DNA from: Clostridium acetireducens DSM 10703
Lineage (GTDB): Bacteria; Bacillota; Clostridia; Clostridiales; Clostridiaceae
Direction of reading: 5' to 3'
NCBI RefSeq assembly: GCF_001758365.1
Contig: NZ_LZFO01000001.1
Span: forward strand, 1 to 64,000
Length of the DNA stretch: 64,000 nucleotides
Shown here: positions 38,463 to 48,060 of the stretch, piece by piece
Numbering within the stretch: position 1 is the stretch's first letter
Layout of the letters: the number at the start of each line of letters is the position of its first letter
Notes under the pieces: generated by a model
The model's database searches: none
Told to the model about the DNA's origin: nothing
What the model saw: the letters and a program-made list of their open reading frames with translations, nothing else
Program-made: the position numbers and the translations under genes

Positions 38463-38708
38463 ATGGCTGAAAATAGTATATTAGAAAAAATAAAGGGAAT
38501 AATAGCAGAGCAATTAGGTCTAGAAATTGAAGAAATAAATATGGATTCTTCTTTTGTTGATGATTTAGGTGCTGATTCTCTTGATATAGTAGAATTAATA
38601 ATGGCTTTAGAAACTGAGTATGATTTAGAAATTCCAGATGAAGAAGCTGAAAAAATATCAACAGTAGGAGATGTAGTTGAATACATAAAAAATCATACTG
38701 AAGAATAA
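38463..38708 (+). CDS. acpP: Acyl carrier protein
   Basis: The protein has 81 residues. It carries growing acyl chains on a phosphopantetheine arm. The attachment site S39 lies in [12 protein letters not shown], in a very acidic protein as expected. The start at 38463 has AGGAGG 8 bases upstream; an in-frame GTG at 38454 overlaps it. Both its own promoter and its own terminator suggest a monocistronic message. Confidence 0.96.
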   Translation: MAENSILEKIKGIIAEQLGLEIEEINMDSSFVDDLGADSLDIVELIMALETEYDLEIPDEEAEKISTVGDVVEYIKNHTEE

Positions 38709-38711
38709 AAA

Positions 38712-38745
38712 TTAAGTCCCGTTATAAATTTACGGGACTTTTAAA
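38712..38745 (+). terminator. Intrinsic terminator after acpP
   Basis: AAGTCCCGT (38714-38722) pairs with ACGGGACTT (38732-38740), followed by TT and AT-rich sequence. Confidence 0.75.
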
Positions 38746-38758
38746 TTTAAAATAGTAT

Positions 38759-38808
38759 GAGTTTATTATTGAAAGTATTTATTTAAAAGTACTTTGAATA
38801 ATAAACTC
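38759..38808 (+). promoter_or_regulatory. Long hairpin in the 5' leader of rnc
   Basis: Arms 38759-38777 (GAGTTTATTATTGAAAGTA) and 38790-38808 are complementary over 19 positions with one G-G mismatch and a 12-base loop. It ends 6 bases before the GGGAG ribosome site of rnc. No T run follows, so it is not a terminator. A processing site for the encoded RNase III is the natural inference. A weak promoter (TTACGG-N17-TAGTAT) could lie just before it. Confidence 0.6.
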
Positions 38809-38827
38809 TTTAAAGGGAGTAGTGAGT

Positions 38828-39523
38828 ATGAAATACAGGTATATTATACTTAAACAGTTAGAATATAAATTGAATTTAAAATTTAATAACATAGAGCTTT
38901 TAGATATTGCACTTACTCATAGTTCTTTTGCTAATCAAAAGAAACATGTACAATTTAATGAAAGATTAGAGTTTTTAGGAGATTCTGTTTTGCAACTATG
39001 TATATCAGAATTATTATTTAAAAAATATAAAGATAAATCAGAAGGTGAACTTACTAAATTAAGATCTTTAATTGTTTGTGAAACTTCTTTGTATAATATA
39101 TCTTTAAAATGGAATCTAGGAGAATATATTAATATGAGTAAAGGAGAAGAATTAACAGGTGGAAGAGAAAGAGTATCCATATTAGCAGATTGTGTAGAAG
39201 CAATTATTGCAGCTATATACTTAGATGAAGGATATGAAGCTGCTAAAAAATTTATTGTTTACAATTTTAATAATATAATAGAAAAAGCAGAGAAAAATGA
39301 AATAGTATTTGATTATAAAACAAAGTTGCAAGAAACATTACAAGAAAATGGTGATGCATATATACAGTATAATTTATCAAAATTTGAAGGACCACCGCAT
39401 AGGAGAAAGTTTTATATACAAGTAATAGCCAATAAAGATGTAATAGGATATGGATGTGGATTTAGTAAAAAAGAAGCAGAGCAAAATGCTGCTAAAAAAG
39501 CTTTAGAAATTTTGGAGGATTAA
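38828..39523 (+). CDS. rnc: Ribonuclease III
   Basis: The protein has 231 residues. The catalytic domain has the ERLEFLGDSVL signature (acidic residues bind Mg) and a second acidic site in ILADCVEAIIAAIYLD. A double-stranded RNA-binding domain occupies the last ~70 residues (DYKTKLQETLQ ... KKEAEQNAAKKALE). It processes rRNA precursors and structured mRNAs. ATG 38828 is preferred over GTG 38822 because GGGAG lies 8 bases before it. It precedes smc by about 1.7 kb, close to the common rnc-smc-ftsY order. Confidence 0.96.
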   Translation: MKYRYIILKQLEYKLNLKFNNIELLDIALTHSSFANQKKHVQFNERLEFLGDSVLQLCISELLFKKYKDKSEGELTKLRSLIVCETSLYNISLKWNLGEYINMSKGEELTGGRERVSILADCVEAIIAAIYLDEGYEAAKKFIVYNFNNIIEKAEKNEIVFDYKTKLQETLQENGDAYIQYNLSKFEGPPHRRKFYIQVIANKDVIGYGCGFSKKEAEQNAAKKALEILED

Positions 39524-39524
39524 T

Positions 39525-40619
39525 ATGGGAAAAACACATTATATAATACCAATATTTGTACCTCATGAGGGATGCCCTCATAATTGTGTATTTTGCAATC
39601 AAAATTCAATAACAGGAAATGAAAATAAAGTAGATAAATATTACACTAAGAATATTATAGAAGAATATTTAGATACTATAAAAAACAAAGATGCTACAAT
39701 AGAAGTTTCTTTTTTTGGAGGAACTTTTACGGCTATAGATATAAATAGACAAAAAGAGCTATTATCTGTAGCTAAAGAATATAAAGATAAAGGCTATGTT
39801 GATTATATACATATGTCTACTAGACCAGATTATATTAACCATGAAATACTTCAAAATCTTAAGGATTATTCTGTAGATATAATAGAGTTAGGTATTCAAT
39901 CTTTAGATGAAGAAGTGTTATTAAAATCTGGAAGGGGGCATACAATAGAAGATGTGGAGATAGCATCTAATTTAATAAAAAAATATGGATTTACTTTGGG
40001 GCATCAAATTATGCTAGGACTTCCAGGAGATAATTTTAAAAAGGATATAGAAACAGCTAAAAAAGTTATAAAAATAAAACCTAATATATGTAGGATATAT
40101 CCTGCTTTAGTAGTGAAAAATACACCTATGGAAGATATGTATTATAATAATTTATATACACCTTATTCATTAAAAAAAGCCATTGAAATAACAAAAATAG
40201 TATATCAAATGTTTTTAGCTAATAACATAAAAGTAATTAGAATAGGTCTTCAACCTACAGAAGAAATAAACATAGGAAAAGATTTAGTAGCTGGACCTTT
40301 TCATCCTGCTTTTAGAGAATTAGTAGAAGGAAGTATTATAAATGATGTAGTAAAAGAAAAAATAAAAGAAGAATTTACGAAAAGTGAGCATGTTATACTA
40401 GAGGTTAATCCCAAAGATATATCTAAATTATATGCTAATAAAAAAGAGTTTTTTAATGAAGTTAAGAAAGAATTAGTTTTAAAAAATATTAAAGTAATAC
40501 AAAAAAACCATGTAGATAAATTTAATATTATTATAAAAGATGAAAATAAATTTGTTAATATAGATATTTATGATTATACTAAAAGTAAATATATAAAAGG
40601 ATATTCAAAGGCTTTATAG
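39525..40619 (+). CDS. Elp3-like radical SAM protein
   Basis: The protein has 364 residues. The 4Fe-4S motif CPHNCVFC (about 17-24) is followed by FFGGTFTAID, STRPDYI, ELGIQSLDEEVL and MLGLPGD, all typical of the B12-independent Elp3/oxygen-independent-coproporphyrinogen-like radical SAM group. It lacks an obvious acetyltransferase domain, so full Elp3 activity on tRNA is not established. It starts 1 base after rnc. Confidence 0.85.
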   Translation: MGKTHYIIPIFVPHEGCPHNCVFCNQNSITGNENKVDKYYTKNIIEEYLDTIKNKDATIEVSFFGGTFTAIDINRQKELLSVAKEYKDKGYVDYIHMSTRPDYINHEILQNLKDYSVDIIELGIQSLDEEVLLKSGRGHTIEDVEIASNLIKKYGFTLGHQIMLGLPGDNFKKDIETAKKVIKIKPNICRIYPALVVKNTPMEDMYYNNLYTPYSLKKAIEITKIVYQMFLANNIKVIRIGLQPTEEINIGKDLVAGPFHPAFRELVEGSIINDVVKEKIKEEFTKSEHVILEVNPKDISKLYANKKEFFNEVKKELVLKNIKVIQKNHVDKFNIIIKDENKFVNIDIYDYTKSKYIKGYSKAL

Positions 40620-40682
40620 AAATAGTTTTATAGTAGGGAATTATATACAGCCAATATAAAGTAAAAAAGGGAGGATTTATTT

Positions 40683-40943
40683 ATGGAAATATTAAAAGTA
40701 TCAGCTAAATCTCAACCAAAATCAGTAGCGGGGGCTTTAGCAGCAACTTTAAGGGAAAATTCTGCTGCTGAAATTCAGGCAGTAGGAGCAGGTGCTGTTA
40801 ATCAAGCTGTTAAAGCTATAGCAATATCAAGAGGATTTGTGGCACCAAATGGAATAGATTTAATAGTTATTCCTGCTTTTTCAGATGTAAATATAGAAGG
40901 AGAGAATAGAACAGCTATAAAGTTTATTGTTGAACCAAGATAA
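40683..40943 (+). CDS. spoVS: Stage V sporulation protein S
   Basis: The protein has 86 residues. It is nearly invariant across spore formers: MEILKVSAKSQPKSVAGALAA, then the AEIQAVGAGAVNQAVKAIAISRGF stretch. SpoVS resembles Alba-type nucleic-acid-binding proteins and acts in spore development in B. subtilis. GGGAGG precedes the ATG. Its terminator indicates a single-gene unit. I could not find a clear sigma-H promoter in the 63-base gap before it. Confidence 0.96.
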   Translation: MEILKVSAKSQPKSVAGALAATLRENSAAEIQAVGAGAVNQAVKAIAISRGFVAPNGIDLIVIPAFSDVNIEGENRTAIKFIVEPR

Positions 40944-40955
40944 ATTTAGAAAAGT

Positions 40956-40992
40956 TTTAAAACCGTGCTATAAAAACACGGTTTTAATTTTG
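40956..40992 (+). terminator. Intrinsic terminator after spoVS
   Basis: TTAAAACCGTG (40957-40967) pairs with CACGGTTTTAA (40977-40987), followed by TTTTG. Confidence 0.85.
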
Positions 40993-41108
40993 TCTAAAAA
41001 TTTAACTAGTACATGAAAAGAGCGTTATTTTAATTGATATTTTTTTATATATAATATAAACTATTATTAGTTATTTCCATGCATATTTAGATTAAAGGAG
41101 AGATTGCT

Positions 41109-41204
41109 ATGAAGAAAAAAACAAGAGATAAAATGATGAAAATATTGATAATATTTTTAGTTATAATGTTTATAGCAGGATTATTGCCAATGATATTTAT
41201 TTAA
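41109..41204 (+). CDS. Very small membrane peptide upstream of smc (31 aa)
   Basis: The ATG has AAGGAGAG upstream. The peptide starts MKKKTRDKMMKILIIF and continues as a single hydrophobic helix to the C-terminus. Its basic N-terminus and size resemble the DUF4044 family of tiny membrane proteins; I am not sure of that assignment. It ends 15 bases before smc, so it would be co-transcribed with it. The function is unknown. Confidence 0.62.
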   Translation: MKKKTRDKMMKILIIFLVIMFIAGLLPMIFI

Positions 41205-41219
41205 CTAGGAGTGTAATAT

Positions 41220-44200
41220 ATGTTCTTAAAATCTATTGAACTAAGAGGATTTAAATCTTTTGCAGATAAAATAGAACTAACATTTGATAAAGGTGTTACA
41301 GCTATAGTAGGTCCTAATGGAAGTGGAAAAAGTAATGTAATAGATGCAGTAATGTGGGTTTTAGGGGAACAAAGTATTAAAAACTTACGAGGAAATAAAA
41401 TGGAAGATGTTATATTTGCTGGAACCCAATACAGAAAATCTTTAGGAATGGCAGAGGTATCATTAATATTAGATAATGCTGATAAAAAGCTTCCTTTAGA
41501 ATATTCTGATATAAAAATAACAAGAAAAGTATATAGATCAGGTGAAAGTGACTATTATATAAATAATACCAAATGCAGATTAAAAGAAATACAGGAATTA
41601 TTAATGGATACTGGATTGGGAAAAGCAGGTTATTCTATAATAGGTCAAGGAAAAATAGATGCTATATTAAGCGGTAAACCAGAAGATAGAAGATCTGTAC
41701 TTGAAGAAGCTGCTGGTATAGTAAAGTTTAAGTTGAGAAAAGAAGAAGGAGAAAAAAAGCTTCAAACTACAGAACAAAATTTAATAAGGATACAAGATAT
41801 ATTAAATACTTATGAAGAGAGGCTAAATCCTTTAAAAATAGAAAGTGAAAAGGCAAAAAAGTTTATTCACTTATCTGAAATGTTAAATTCTAAAGATATA
41901 AATATAATACTTTATAGTATAGACAATATAGAAAAGCAAATACAAAAATGCAAAAGTACAATAAATATATTAGAAAATGAAAAAGAAAAACTATTAGAAC
42001 AAAAAAATAATTATGCTAGTAAATTAAATAATTATAATGATGATTTATATAAATTAGAAAAAAAAATAGAAGTATTAAAGCAAAGTTACTATGATAATAA
42101 AAGTAATTATGAAAAAACTATTTCAGAGATAGAATTTTTAAAAGATAAAGTTAAATATACATTAGAAAATATAAATAAATATAATAAATTAATAAAGGAA
42201 CAAAATGATAAAATAATAAAATTAAAAAGAATTAAATTAGATGAAGAAAATAAAGTTAAGGAAATTATAGATTTAAATTTAAAAACTAAAGAATATATAA
42301 ATTTTTATGAAGATAAATTTAATAATATTAATTTAAATATAGAAAATGAAGAAAATTCATTAAAGTATTTAAAAGAAGATCAAATAGAATTTTTAAGTAA
42401 TGTATCTGATGTAAAAAATAAAATAAATATAATAGAGAATGAAATAGAAAGTTTAAAATGTAAAAGAGAAGAAACTTCTAATTATGTAAAGGATAGTAGT
42501 GAATTTTTAAAATTAAAATTAAATGAAAAAGAAAATGCAAAAACACAAATTGATAGTTTGTTAAAGCATATAGAACAATATGAAATTATTATAAATAAGA
42601 ATGAAAATAAAATTTTAAATATTAAAAATAAAATAAAAGAAAATGATGTAAAATTAAAAAATGAAAATTACTTTTTAAATAAGTTAGAAACAAATAAAGG
42701 TATACTTTTAAATTTGGAAAAACATTATGAGGGATATAGCAAAACATCTAAAAAATTAGTAGAACATTTAAATAATAATAAAATACCTAATTTTATAGGA
42801 AAGTGTTTTTTATTAGGAGAATCAATAAACGTAAACAAGGATTTAGAAATAGCTATAGAAATTGCTTTAGGTGGAAGTATTTCTAATATTATAACTTTAA
42901 ATGATAATATTGCTAAAAGATTAATAGAATATCTAAAGTTAAATAAATTAGGAAGAACTACTTTTTTACCTCTTAATATAATAAAAGGAAAAAAAATAAA
43001 TATACCTAAATATTTAAAAAGTACCCAAGGATTTATTGGATTGGCTAGTGAATTAATACAATATGATGATAATATAAAAAATGCAATAGAATATGTTTTA
43101 GGAAGAACTATAATAGTAGATAATATAGATAATGCACTAGAAATAGCCAAAAAAATAAATTATAATTATAAAATTGTAACTTTATCTGGGGAAATAGTAA
43201 ATGCAGGAGGAGCTTTAACAGGAGGAAGTTTATCTAAAAAAAATTTTAATATAATAGGCAGAAAAAGAAAAATTAAAGATATAGATGAAAGTATTTATAA
43301 AACAAAGGAAAGTATAAATAAAATAAGTCATAATAATAATTTTTTAAATAATAATATAGATATCTTGGAAAAAGAAAATATAAATAATAAAAACCAAATG
43401 CAAATTAAAAGTATACAAATGGCAAAGTTTGAAAATAAAATAAATCTTTTAAAAGAAGAAGTGGAAAAATTAAATAAAAGCATATACATATCTAATAATG
43501 AAATTAAATTAATTGAATATAAGCTTTTAAATAGCAATACTGAACTAAAAGAAAAACAGGAATTATTAAGTAATGTTCATAATTGTCAATATAAAAACAT
43601 TGACAAAATAAACCATATAGAAAAAAATTTAATTGTAAAAAGAAAAGATTTAGAGGATATACGAAAAAAATTAACAGATTTTAAAATTAAAAAAGCTGAA
43701 ATTAAAGAAAGTAATTTAAATAAAAGAAAAAGAATAGAACAATTAAATTTAGAAATTGAAGAATTAAGTAAAAATATTGTATATTTAAATGAAGATTTAA
43801 AAAAACTTTATGATAATAAGGAAAGTATACAAGAAAAAATAGAATGTAATGAAGTTAATAAAGAAAAAATTAGTCATGATTTAAAAGAATTAGAGCAGTA
43901 TATAGAAAAGTGTAATGTTAGAAAAATTGAATTAAATAGTATAATAGGCACTATTAAAAGTAAATTAGAAGATATAAACAATGTACTTCAAAAAAAAGAT
44001 AAAGAACTTCATAAATATGATATTGTACTTACAAAGTATAATTCAGAAGTTAAATCTTTATTTTTAAAATTAAAAGAAGATATAGGAATAAATTATGAAG
44101 AGTCTTTAAAATATAAGGAGAATATTGAAAATATTGAAAAATACAAAAAACAGGCTAATTATTTAAAAAATGAAATAAAATCTTTAGGAATTGTAAATGT

Positions 44201-44774
44201 AGGTGCTGTAGAAGAATATAGAGAATTAAAAGAAAAGTTTATGTTTATGAACTCACAAAAGCAAGATTTGGTTAGAGCTAAGGAAGAACTAGAAAAAGTC
44301 ATATTGGAAATGACAAAAAAGATGAAAAATATATTTAATAATAATTTTAATAAATTAAAACTATTATTTAATGAAACTTTTAAAGAATTATTTAATGGAG
44401 GAAGTGCAGATTTAATATTGTGTGGGGAGGATGAACTTAAAAGTAAAATAGAAATTAATGCTCAGCCCCCAGGAAAAAAGCTTCAAAATATTAATTTAAT
44501 GTCTGGAGGAGAAAAAGGACTAGCGGCTATAGCACTACTTTTTGCTATACTTAAAATGAAACCTACTCCTTTTTGTATGTTAGATGAAATAGAGGCTTCA
44601 CTAGATGATATAAATGTATCTAGATATGCTAGTTTTTTAAGAAAATTTTCATCAAAAATTCAATTTATAGTAATTACTCATAGAAAAGGAACTATGGAAG
44701 TTAGTGACAATATTTATGGTGTCACTATGGAAGAAAAAGGAATATCTAAAGTAGTTTCTATTAATTTAAGTTAG
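41220..44774 (+). CDS. smc: Chromosome segregation ATPase SMC
   Basis: The protein has 1184 residues, typical for bacterial SMC. Walker A GPNGSGKS is at 31-38. Two long Lys/Glu/Asn-rich coiled coils flank a hinge (about 500-670, with GALTGGS near its end). The C-terminal ABC signature NLMSGGEKGL and Walker B FCMLDEIEASLDD complete the ATPase head. It dimerises and works with ScpAB to organise and separate chromosomes. AGGAG precedes the ATG. It is 11 bases before ftsY. Confidence 0.98.
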   Translation: MFLKSIELRGFKSFADKIELTFDKGVTAIVGPNGSGKSNVIDAVMWVLGEQSIKNLRGNKMEDVIFAGTQYRKSLGMAEVSLILDNADKKLPLEYSDIKITRKVYRSGESDYYINNTKCRLKEIQELLMDTGLGKAGYSIIGQGKIDAILSGKPEDRRSVLEEAAGIVKFKLRKEEGEKKLQTTEQNLIRIQDILNTYEERLNPLKIESEKAKKFIHLSEMLNSKDINIILYSIDNIEKQIQKCKSTINILENEKEKLLEQKNNYASKLNNYNDDLYKLEKKIEVLKQSYYDNKSNYEKTISEIEFLKDKVKYTLENINKYNKLIKEQNDKIIKLKRIKLDEENKVKEIIDLNLKTKEYINFYEDKFNNINLNIENEENSLKYLKEDQIEFLSNVSDVKNKINIIENEIESLKCKREETSNYVKDSSEFLKLKLNEKENAKTQIDSLLKHIEQYEIIINKNENKILNIKNKIKENDVKLKNENYFLNKLETNKGILLNLEKHYEGYSKTSKKLVEHLNNNKIPNFIGKCFLLGESINVNKDLEIAIEIALGGSISNIITLNDNIAKRLIEYLKLNKLGRTTFLPLNIIKGKKINIPKYLKSTQGFIGLASELIQYDDNIKNAIEYVLGRTIIVDNIDNALEIAKKINYNYKIVTLSGEIVNAGGALTGGSLSKKNFNIIGRKRKIKDIDESIYKTKESINKISHNNNFLNNNIDILEKENINNKNQMQIKSIQMAKFENKINLLKEEVEKLNKSIYISNNEIKLIEYKLLNSNTELKEKQELLSNVHNCQYKNIDKINHIEKNLIVKRKDLEDIRKKLTDFKIKKAEIKESNLNKRKRIEQLNLEIEELSKNIVYLNEDLKKLYDNKESIQEKIECNEVNKEKISHDLKELEQYIEKCNVRKIELNSIIGTIKSKLEDINNVLQKKDKELHKYDIVLTKYNSEVKSLFLKLKEDIGINYEESLKYKENIENIEKYKKQANYLKNEIKSLGIVNVGAVEEYRELKEKFMFMNSQKQDLVRAKEELEKVILEMTKKMKNIFNNNFNKLKLLFNETFKELFNGGSADLILCGEDELKSKIEINAQPPGKKLQNINLMSGGEKGLAAIALLFAILKMKPTPFCMLDEIEASLDDINVSRYASFLRKFSSKIQFIVITHRKGTMEVSDNIYGVTMEEKGISKVVSINLS

Positions 44775-44785
44775 GAGGAATAGCA

Positions 44786-45697
44786 GTGTTTGGAGAATTT
44801 TTTAATAAATTAAAGGAAGGGTTAACAAAAACAAAAGATAATTTTACAGATAAAGTAAGTGATATATTAGGAACAGCTATTAAAATAGATGATGATTTAT
44901 ATGAAGAATTAGAAGAAATATTAATCACAGCAGATATTGGAGTAGACACTTCTTTATATATAATAGATAAGTTAAAAGAAAAAATAAATGAGAAAAAAAT
45001 AAAAGATCCTAATGAAATTAAGCCTTGCTTAAAAGAAGTAATAGTAGATTTACTTGGAGATAGTAAAGAAAGTATTAAACCAGAAAAAACTCCAAAGATT
45101 ATGTTAGTTATTGGAGTGAATGGTGTTGGTAAAACCACTTCTATAGGAAAAGTAGCTTATAAATTAAAAGATGATGGATATAAAGTTCTTTTAGCAGCAG
45201 CAGATACTTTTAGAGCAGCTGCTATAGATCAATTAGAAGTTTGGAGTAAAAGAGCAGCAGTAGATTTAGTGAAGCATCAAGAAGGTTCTGATCCGGCAGC
45301 AGTAGTTTATGATGGAATACAAGCAGCAAAAGCAAGAAAAGTAGATGTATTAATATGTGATACTGCCGGCAGATTACATAATAAAAAAAATTTAATGAAT
45401 GAACTAGGAAAAATAAATAAAGTAATAGATAGAGAGTTTAAAGAATCAGAAAAAGAAACGCTTTTAGTATTAGATGCTACTACAGGTCAAAATGCTGTAG
45501 AGCAAGCTAAACAATTTATGGAGGTTTGTGATTTAAATGGCATAATACTTACTAAACTAGACGGAACAGCTAAGGGAGGAGTAATTATTTCTATAAAGCA
45601 TCAACTTAATGTTCCAGTTAAATTAATAGGTATAGGGGAAGGTGTAGATGACTTACAAGAGTTTAATGCTAAGGAATTTGTTGAAGCGTTATTTTAA
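44786..45697 (+). CDS. ftsY: Signal recognition particle receptor FtsY
   Basis: The protein has 303 residues. It lacks a long acidic A domain, as is common in Gram-positives. The NG domain has GVNGVGKTT at 110-118, ADTFRAAAIDQL, DTAGRLHN and TKLDGTAKGG. It docks the SRP-ribosome complex at the membrane. The start is GTG with AGGAGG about 8 bases upstream. Its partner Ffh is two genes away. Confidence 0.97.
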   Translation: MFGEFFNKLKEGLTKTKDNFTDKVSDILGTAIKIDDDLYEELEEILITADIGVDTSLYIIDKLKEKINEKKIKDPNEIKPCLKEVIVDLLGDSKESIKPEKTPKIMLVIGVNGVGKTTSIGKVAYKLKDDGYKVLLAAADTFRAAAIDQLEVWSKRAAVDLVKHQEGSDPAAVVYDGIQAAKARKVDVLICDTAGRLHNKKNLMNELGKINKVIDREFKESEKETLLVLDATTGQNAVEQAKQFMEVCDLNGIILTKLDGTAKGGVIISIKHQLNVPVKLIGIGEGVDDLQEFNAKEFVEALF

Positions 45698-45720
45698 TAA
45701 TAGGTGTTAAGTAAAAATAC

Positions 45721-45749
45721 TTGACAGCCAATATTTTTTCTGATATTAT
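45721..45749 (+). promoter_or_regulatory. Consensus-like sigma-A promoter before ylxM-ffh
   Basis: A perfect -35 TTGACA (45721-45726), 17 bases, TATTAT (45744-45749). Confidence 0.75.
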
Positions 45750-45799
45750 AGAATTCGTTAAAAACATATATAATATAATTTAGTAAACGGGGAATTTTT

Positions 45800-46156
45800 A
45801 TGGAAGACAGAATTATAATAAGTGTTTTATTAGATTTTTATGGGGAACTTTTAACATCAAAGCAAAAAAATATAATGACTTTATATTATAATGAAGATTT
45901 ATCGCTTTCAGAGATATCAGAACATACTAAAACAACAAGGCAAGCTATTTATGATATTATTAAGCGATGTAATAAACTTTTATTTAATTATGAATCTAAA
46001 TTAAAGTTAATGAGCAAAAATAAGAAATTAAAAGAAATAAAGAGTGAATTAATTGATTATATATTCAGTTTAGAAGAAAAAATAAAAAAAGAAGATTTTA
46101 AAGACACATTTAATTTATTAAATAATATGAAAAGAAAAATAATAGAAAATTTATAG
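45800..46156 (+). CDS. ylxM: YlxM-family DNA-binding protein (UPF0122)
   Basis: The protein has 118 residues. An N-terminal sigma-70 region 4-like helix-turn-helix (LLTSKQKNIMTLYYNEDLSLSEISEHTKTTRQAIYDIIKR) is followed by a charged helix. YlxM proteins are associated with the SRP pathway and sit directly before ffh across Firmicutes. AAACGGGG precedes the ATG at a modest match. It has its own strong promoter, so it and ffh form a unit separate from ftsY. Confidence 0.92.
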   Translation: MEDRIIISVLLDFYGELLTSKQKNIMTLYYNEDLSLSEISEHTKTTRQAIYDIIKRCNKLLFNYESKLKLMSKNKKLKEIKSELIDYIFSLEEKIKKEDFKDTFNLLNNMKRKIIENL

Positions 46157-46166
46157 GAGGAGTATC

Positions 46167-47522
46167 ATGGCTTTTGAAGGATTAGCTTCTAAACTTCAAG
46201 AAACTATAAAGAAACTTAGGGGAAAAGGAAAACTTAGTGAAAAAGACATTAAGCAAGCTATGAGAGAAGTAAAGTTAGCTTTATTAGAAGCAGATGTAAA
46301 TTACAAGATAGTTAAAAACTTTACAAAAAACGTAAGTGAAAAATGCTTAGGAAATGAAGTGTTAAATAGTTTAACACCAGGACAGCAAGTTATTAAAATA
46401 GTTAATGAAGAACTTACAGAACTAATGGGAAGTAAGGAAAGTGAAATAGATTTTTCTCAAAATAGTATTACTGTTATTATGCTTGTAGGATTGCAAGGTG
46501 CAGGAAAAACTACTATGGCAGGAAAACTTGCATTGCATCTTAGAAAAAATAAAAATAAGAAACCTTTATTAGTAGCATGTGATGTGTACAGACCAGCAGC
46601 AATAAAGCAATTGCAAGTAGTTGGAAGCCAAATAAATATACCTGTATTTAATATGGGTGATAAGGCTAGTCCTGTGGATATATCTAAAGCAGCTATAGAG
46701 CATGCTAAAAAAAATGATTTAAATACAGTAATAATTGATACAGCAGGAAGACTTCATGTAGATGAGGAATTAATGGGTGAGTTAATTGATATTAAGGATT
46801 CAGTAAATCCTAATGAGATTCTTTTAGTAGTAGATTCTATGACAGGACAAGATGCTGTTAATGTATCTGAAAATTTTAATAGTAAATTAGATATATCAGG
46901 AGTAATTTTAACTAAATTAGATGGTGACACAAGAGGAGGAGCAGCTTTATCTATAAAATCTATCACTGGAAAACCTATAAAATTTGCAGGTATAGGTGAA
47001 AAGATGAGTGATTTAGAAGTATTTCATCCAGACAGAATGGCATCTAGAATATTGGGAATGGGTGATGTACTATCACTAATAGAAAAAGCTCAACAATCCA
47101 TAGATGCAGAAAAAGCAAAAGAACTTGGAAGTAAAATGTTAAATCAAGAATTTAACTTTGAAGATTTTTTAACATCTATGCAACAGATGAAAAAATTAGG
47201 TCCATTAAATAAATTGATAGAAATGATTCCAGGTATGTCTACAAAAGAATTAAAAAATGTTGATTTAAGTCAAGGTGAAAAGGAATTATCTAGAATAGAA
47301 GCTATAATCAATTCTATGACTTTAAAAGAGAGAAGAAATTCTTCTTTGGTAAGCAGTTCACCTTCTAGAAAAAAAAGAATAGCTAAAGGTTCAGGAACTA
47401 CTATACAGCAAGTAAATAAGCTACTTAAAGATTTTGAATCTATGAAAAAAATGATGAAGCAAATGAAAGGCATGCAAAAGTCTTTTAATAAAAAAGGGTT
47501 ATTTGGAAAATTTCCATTTTAA
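46167..47522 (+). CDS. ffh: Signal recognition particle protein Ffh
   Basis: The protein has 451 residues. The N and GTPase domains contain GLQGAGKTT at 108-116, CDVYRPAAIKQL, DTAGRLHVDEEL and TKLDGDTRGG. The methionine-rich M domain (from about 300), which binds signal peptides and 4.5S RNA, includes SRKKRIAKGSGT and several Met-rich helices to the C-terminus. GGAGGAG precedes the ATG. The 4.5S RNA gene is not in this window as far as I can see. Confidence 0.98.
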   Translation: MAFEGLASKLQETIKKLRGKGKLSEKDIKQAMREVKLALLEADVNYKIVKNFTKNVSEKCLGNEVLNSLTPGQQVIKIVNEELTELMGSKESEIDFSQNSITVIMLVGLQGAGKTTMAGKLALHLRKNKNKKPLLVACDVYRPAAIKQLQVVGSQINIPVFNMGDKASPVDISKAAIEHAKKNDLNTVIIDTAGRLHVDEELMGELIDIKDSVNPNEILLVVDSMTGQDAVNVSENFNSKLDISGVILTKLDGDTRGGAALSIKSITGKPIKFAGIGEKMSDLEVFHPDRMASRILGMGDVLSLIEKAQQSIDAEKAKELGSKMLNQEFNFEDFLTSMQQMKKLGPLNKLIEMIPGMSTKELKNVDLSQGEKELSRIEAIINSMTLKERRNSSLVSSSPSRKKRIAKGSGTTIQQVNKLLKDFESMKKMMKQMKGMQKSFNKKGLFGKFPF

Positions 47523-47556
47523 TACATTAATTCAACATTAAAAGGAGGTGACATAG

Positions 47557-47796
47557 ATGGCAGTTAAAATAAGATTAAGAAGAATGGGTAAAAAGAAAGC
47601 TCCATTTTATAGAGTAATTGTAGCAGATTCAAGAGCTCCAAGAGATGGTAAGTTTATAGAAGAAATAGGTTACTATGACCCAACTACAGAACCTGTTACT
47701 GTAAAAATAGATGAAGAAAAAGCAGATAAATGGGTTAAAAATGGTGCTCAACCAACAGATGTAGTTAAGAAACTTTTTTCTAAAGTAGGACTATAG
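47557..47796 (+). CDS. rpsP: 30S ribosomal protein S16
   Basis: The protein has 79 residues. [38 protein letters not shown] is diagnostic. AAAGGAGGTG precedes the ATG. It begins the rpsP-khpA-rimM-trmD-rplS group that is conserved across bacteria. Confidence 0.98.
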   Translation: MAVKIRLRRMGKKKAPFYRVIVADSRAPRDGKFIEEIGYYDPTTEPVTVKIDEEKADKWVKNGAQPTDVVKKLFSKVGL

Positions 47797-47832
47797 AAAA
47801 AGTTTTTAAAGTAATCACTGGGGGTGTAGTAA

Positions 47833-48060
47833 ATGAAAGAATTACTTGAAGTTATAGCTAAGTCATTAGTAGATAATCCAGATATGGTTCATGTTAATGA
47901 AGTTAGCGGAGAGCAGTCAATAATTCTTGAACTTAAGGTTGCACCAGAAGATATGGGTAAAGTTATAGGAAAACAAGGAAGAATAGCTAAAGCTATAAGA
48001 ACTGTTGTAAAAGCAGCGGCAATAAAGGAAAATAAAAGAGTTGTTGTAGAGATAATATAA
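47833..48060 (+). CDS. khpA: KH-domain RNA-binding protein KhpA
   Basis: The protein has 75 residues. It is almost entirely one KH domain, with the [15 protein letters not shown] loop. KhpA pairs with KhpB (Jag) in Gram-positives to bind RNA and influence cell division. GGGGG lies about 8 bases before the ATG. The position between rpsP and rimM is standard. Confidence 0.93.
   Translation: MKELLEVIAKSLVDNPDMVHVNEVSGEQSIILELKVAPEDMGKVIGKQGRIAKAIRTVVKAAAIKENKRVVVEII

Noticed and set aside
42725-43150. 141-codon minus-strand frame inside smc
   Set aside because: It is antisense to the SMC hinge region; no start signals.
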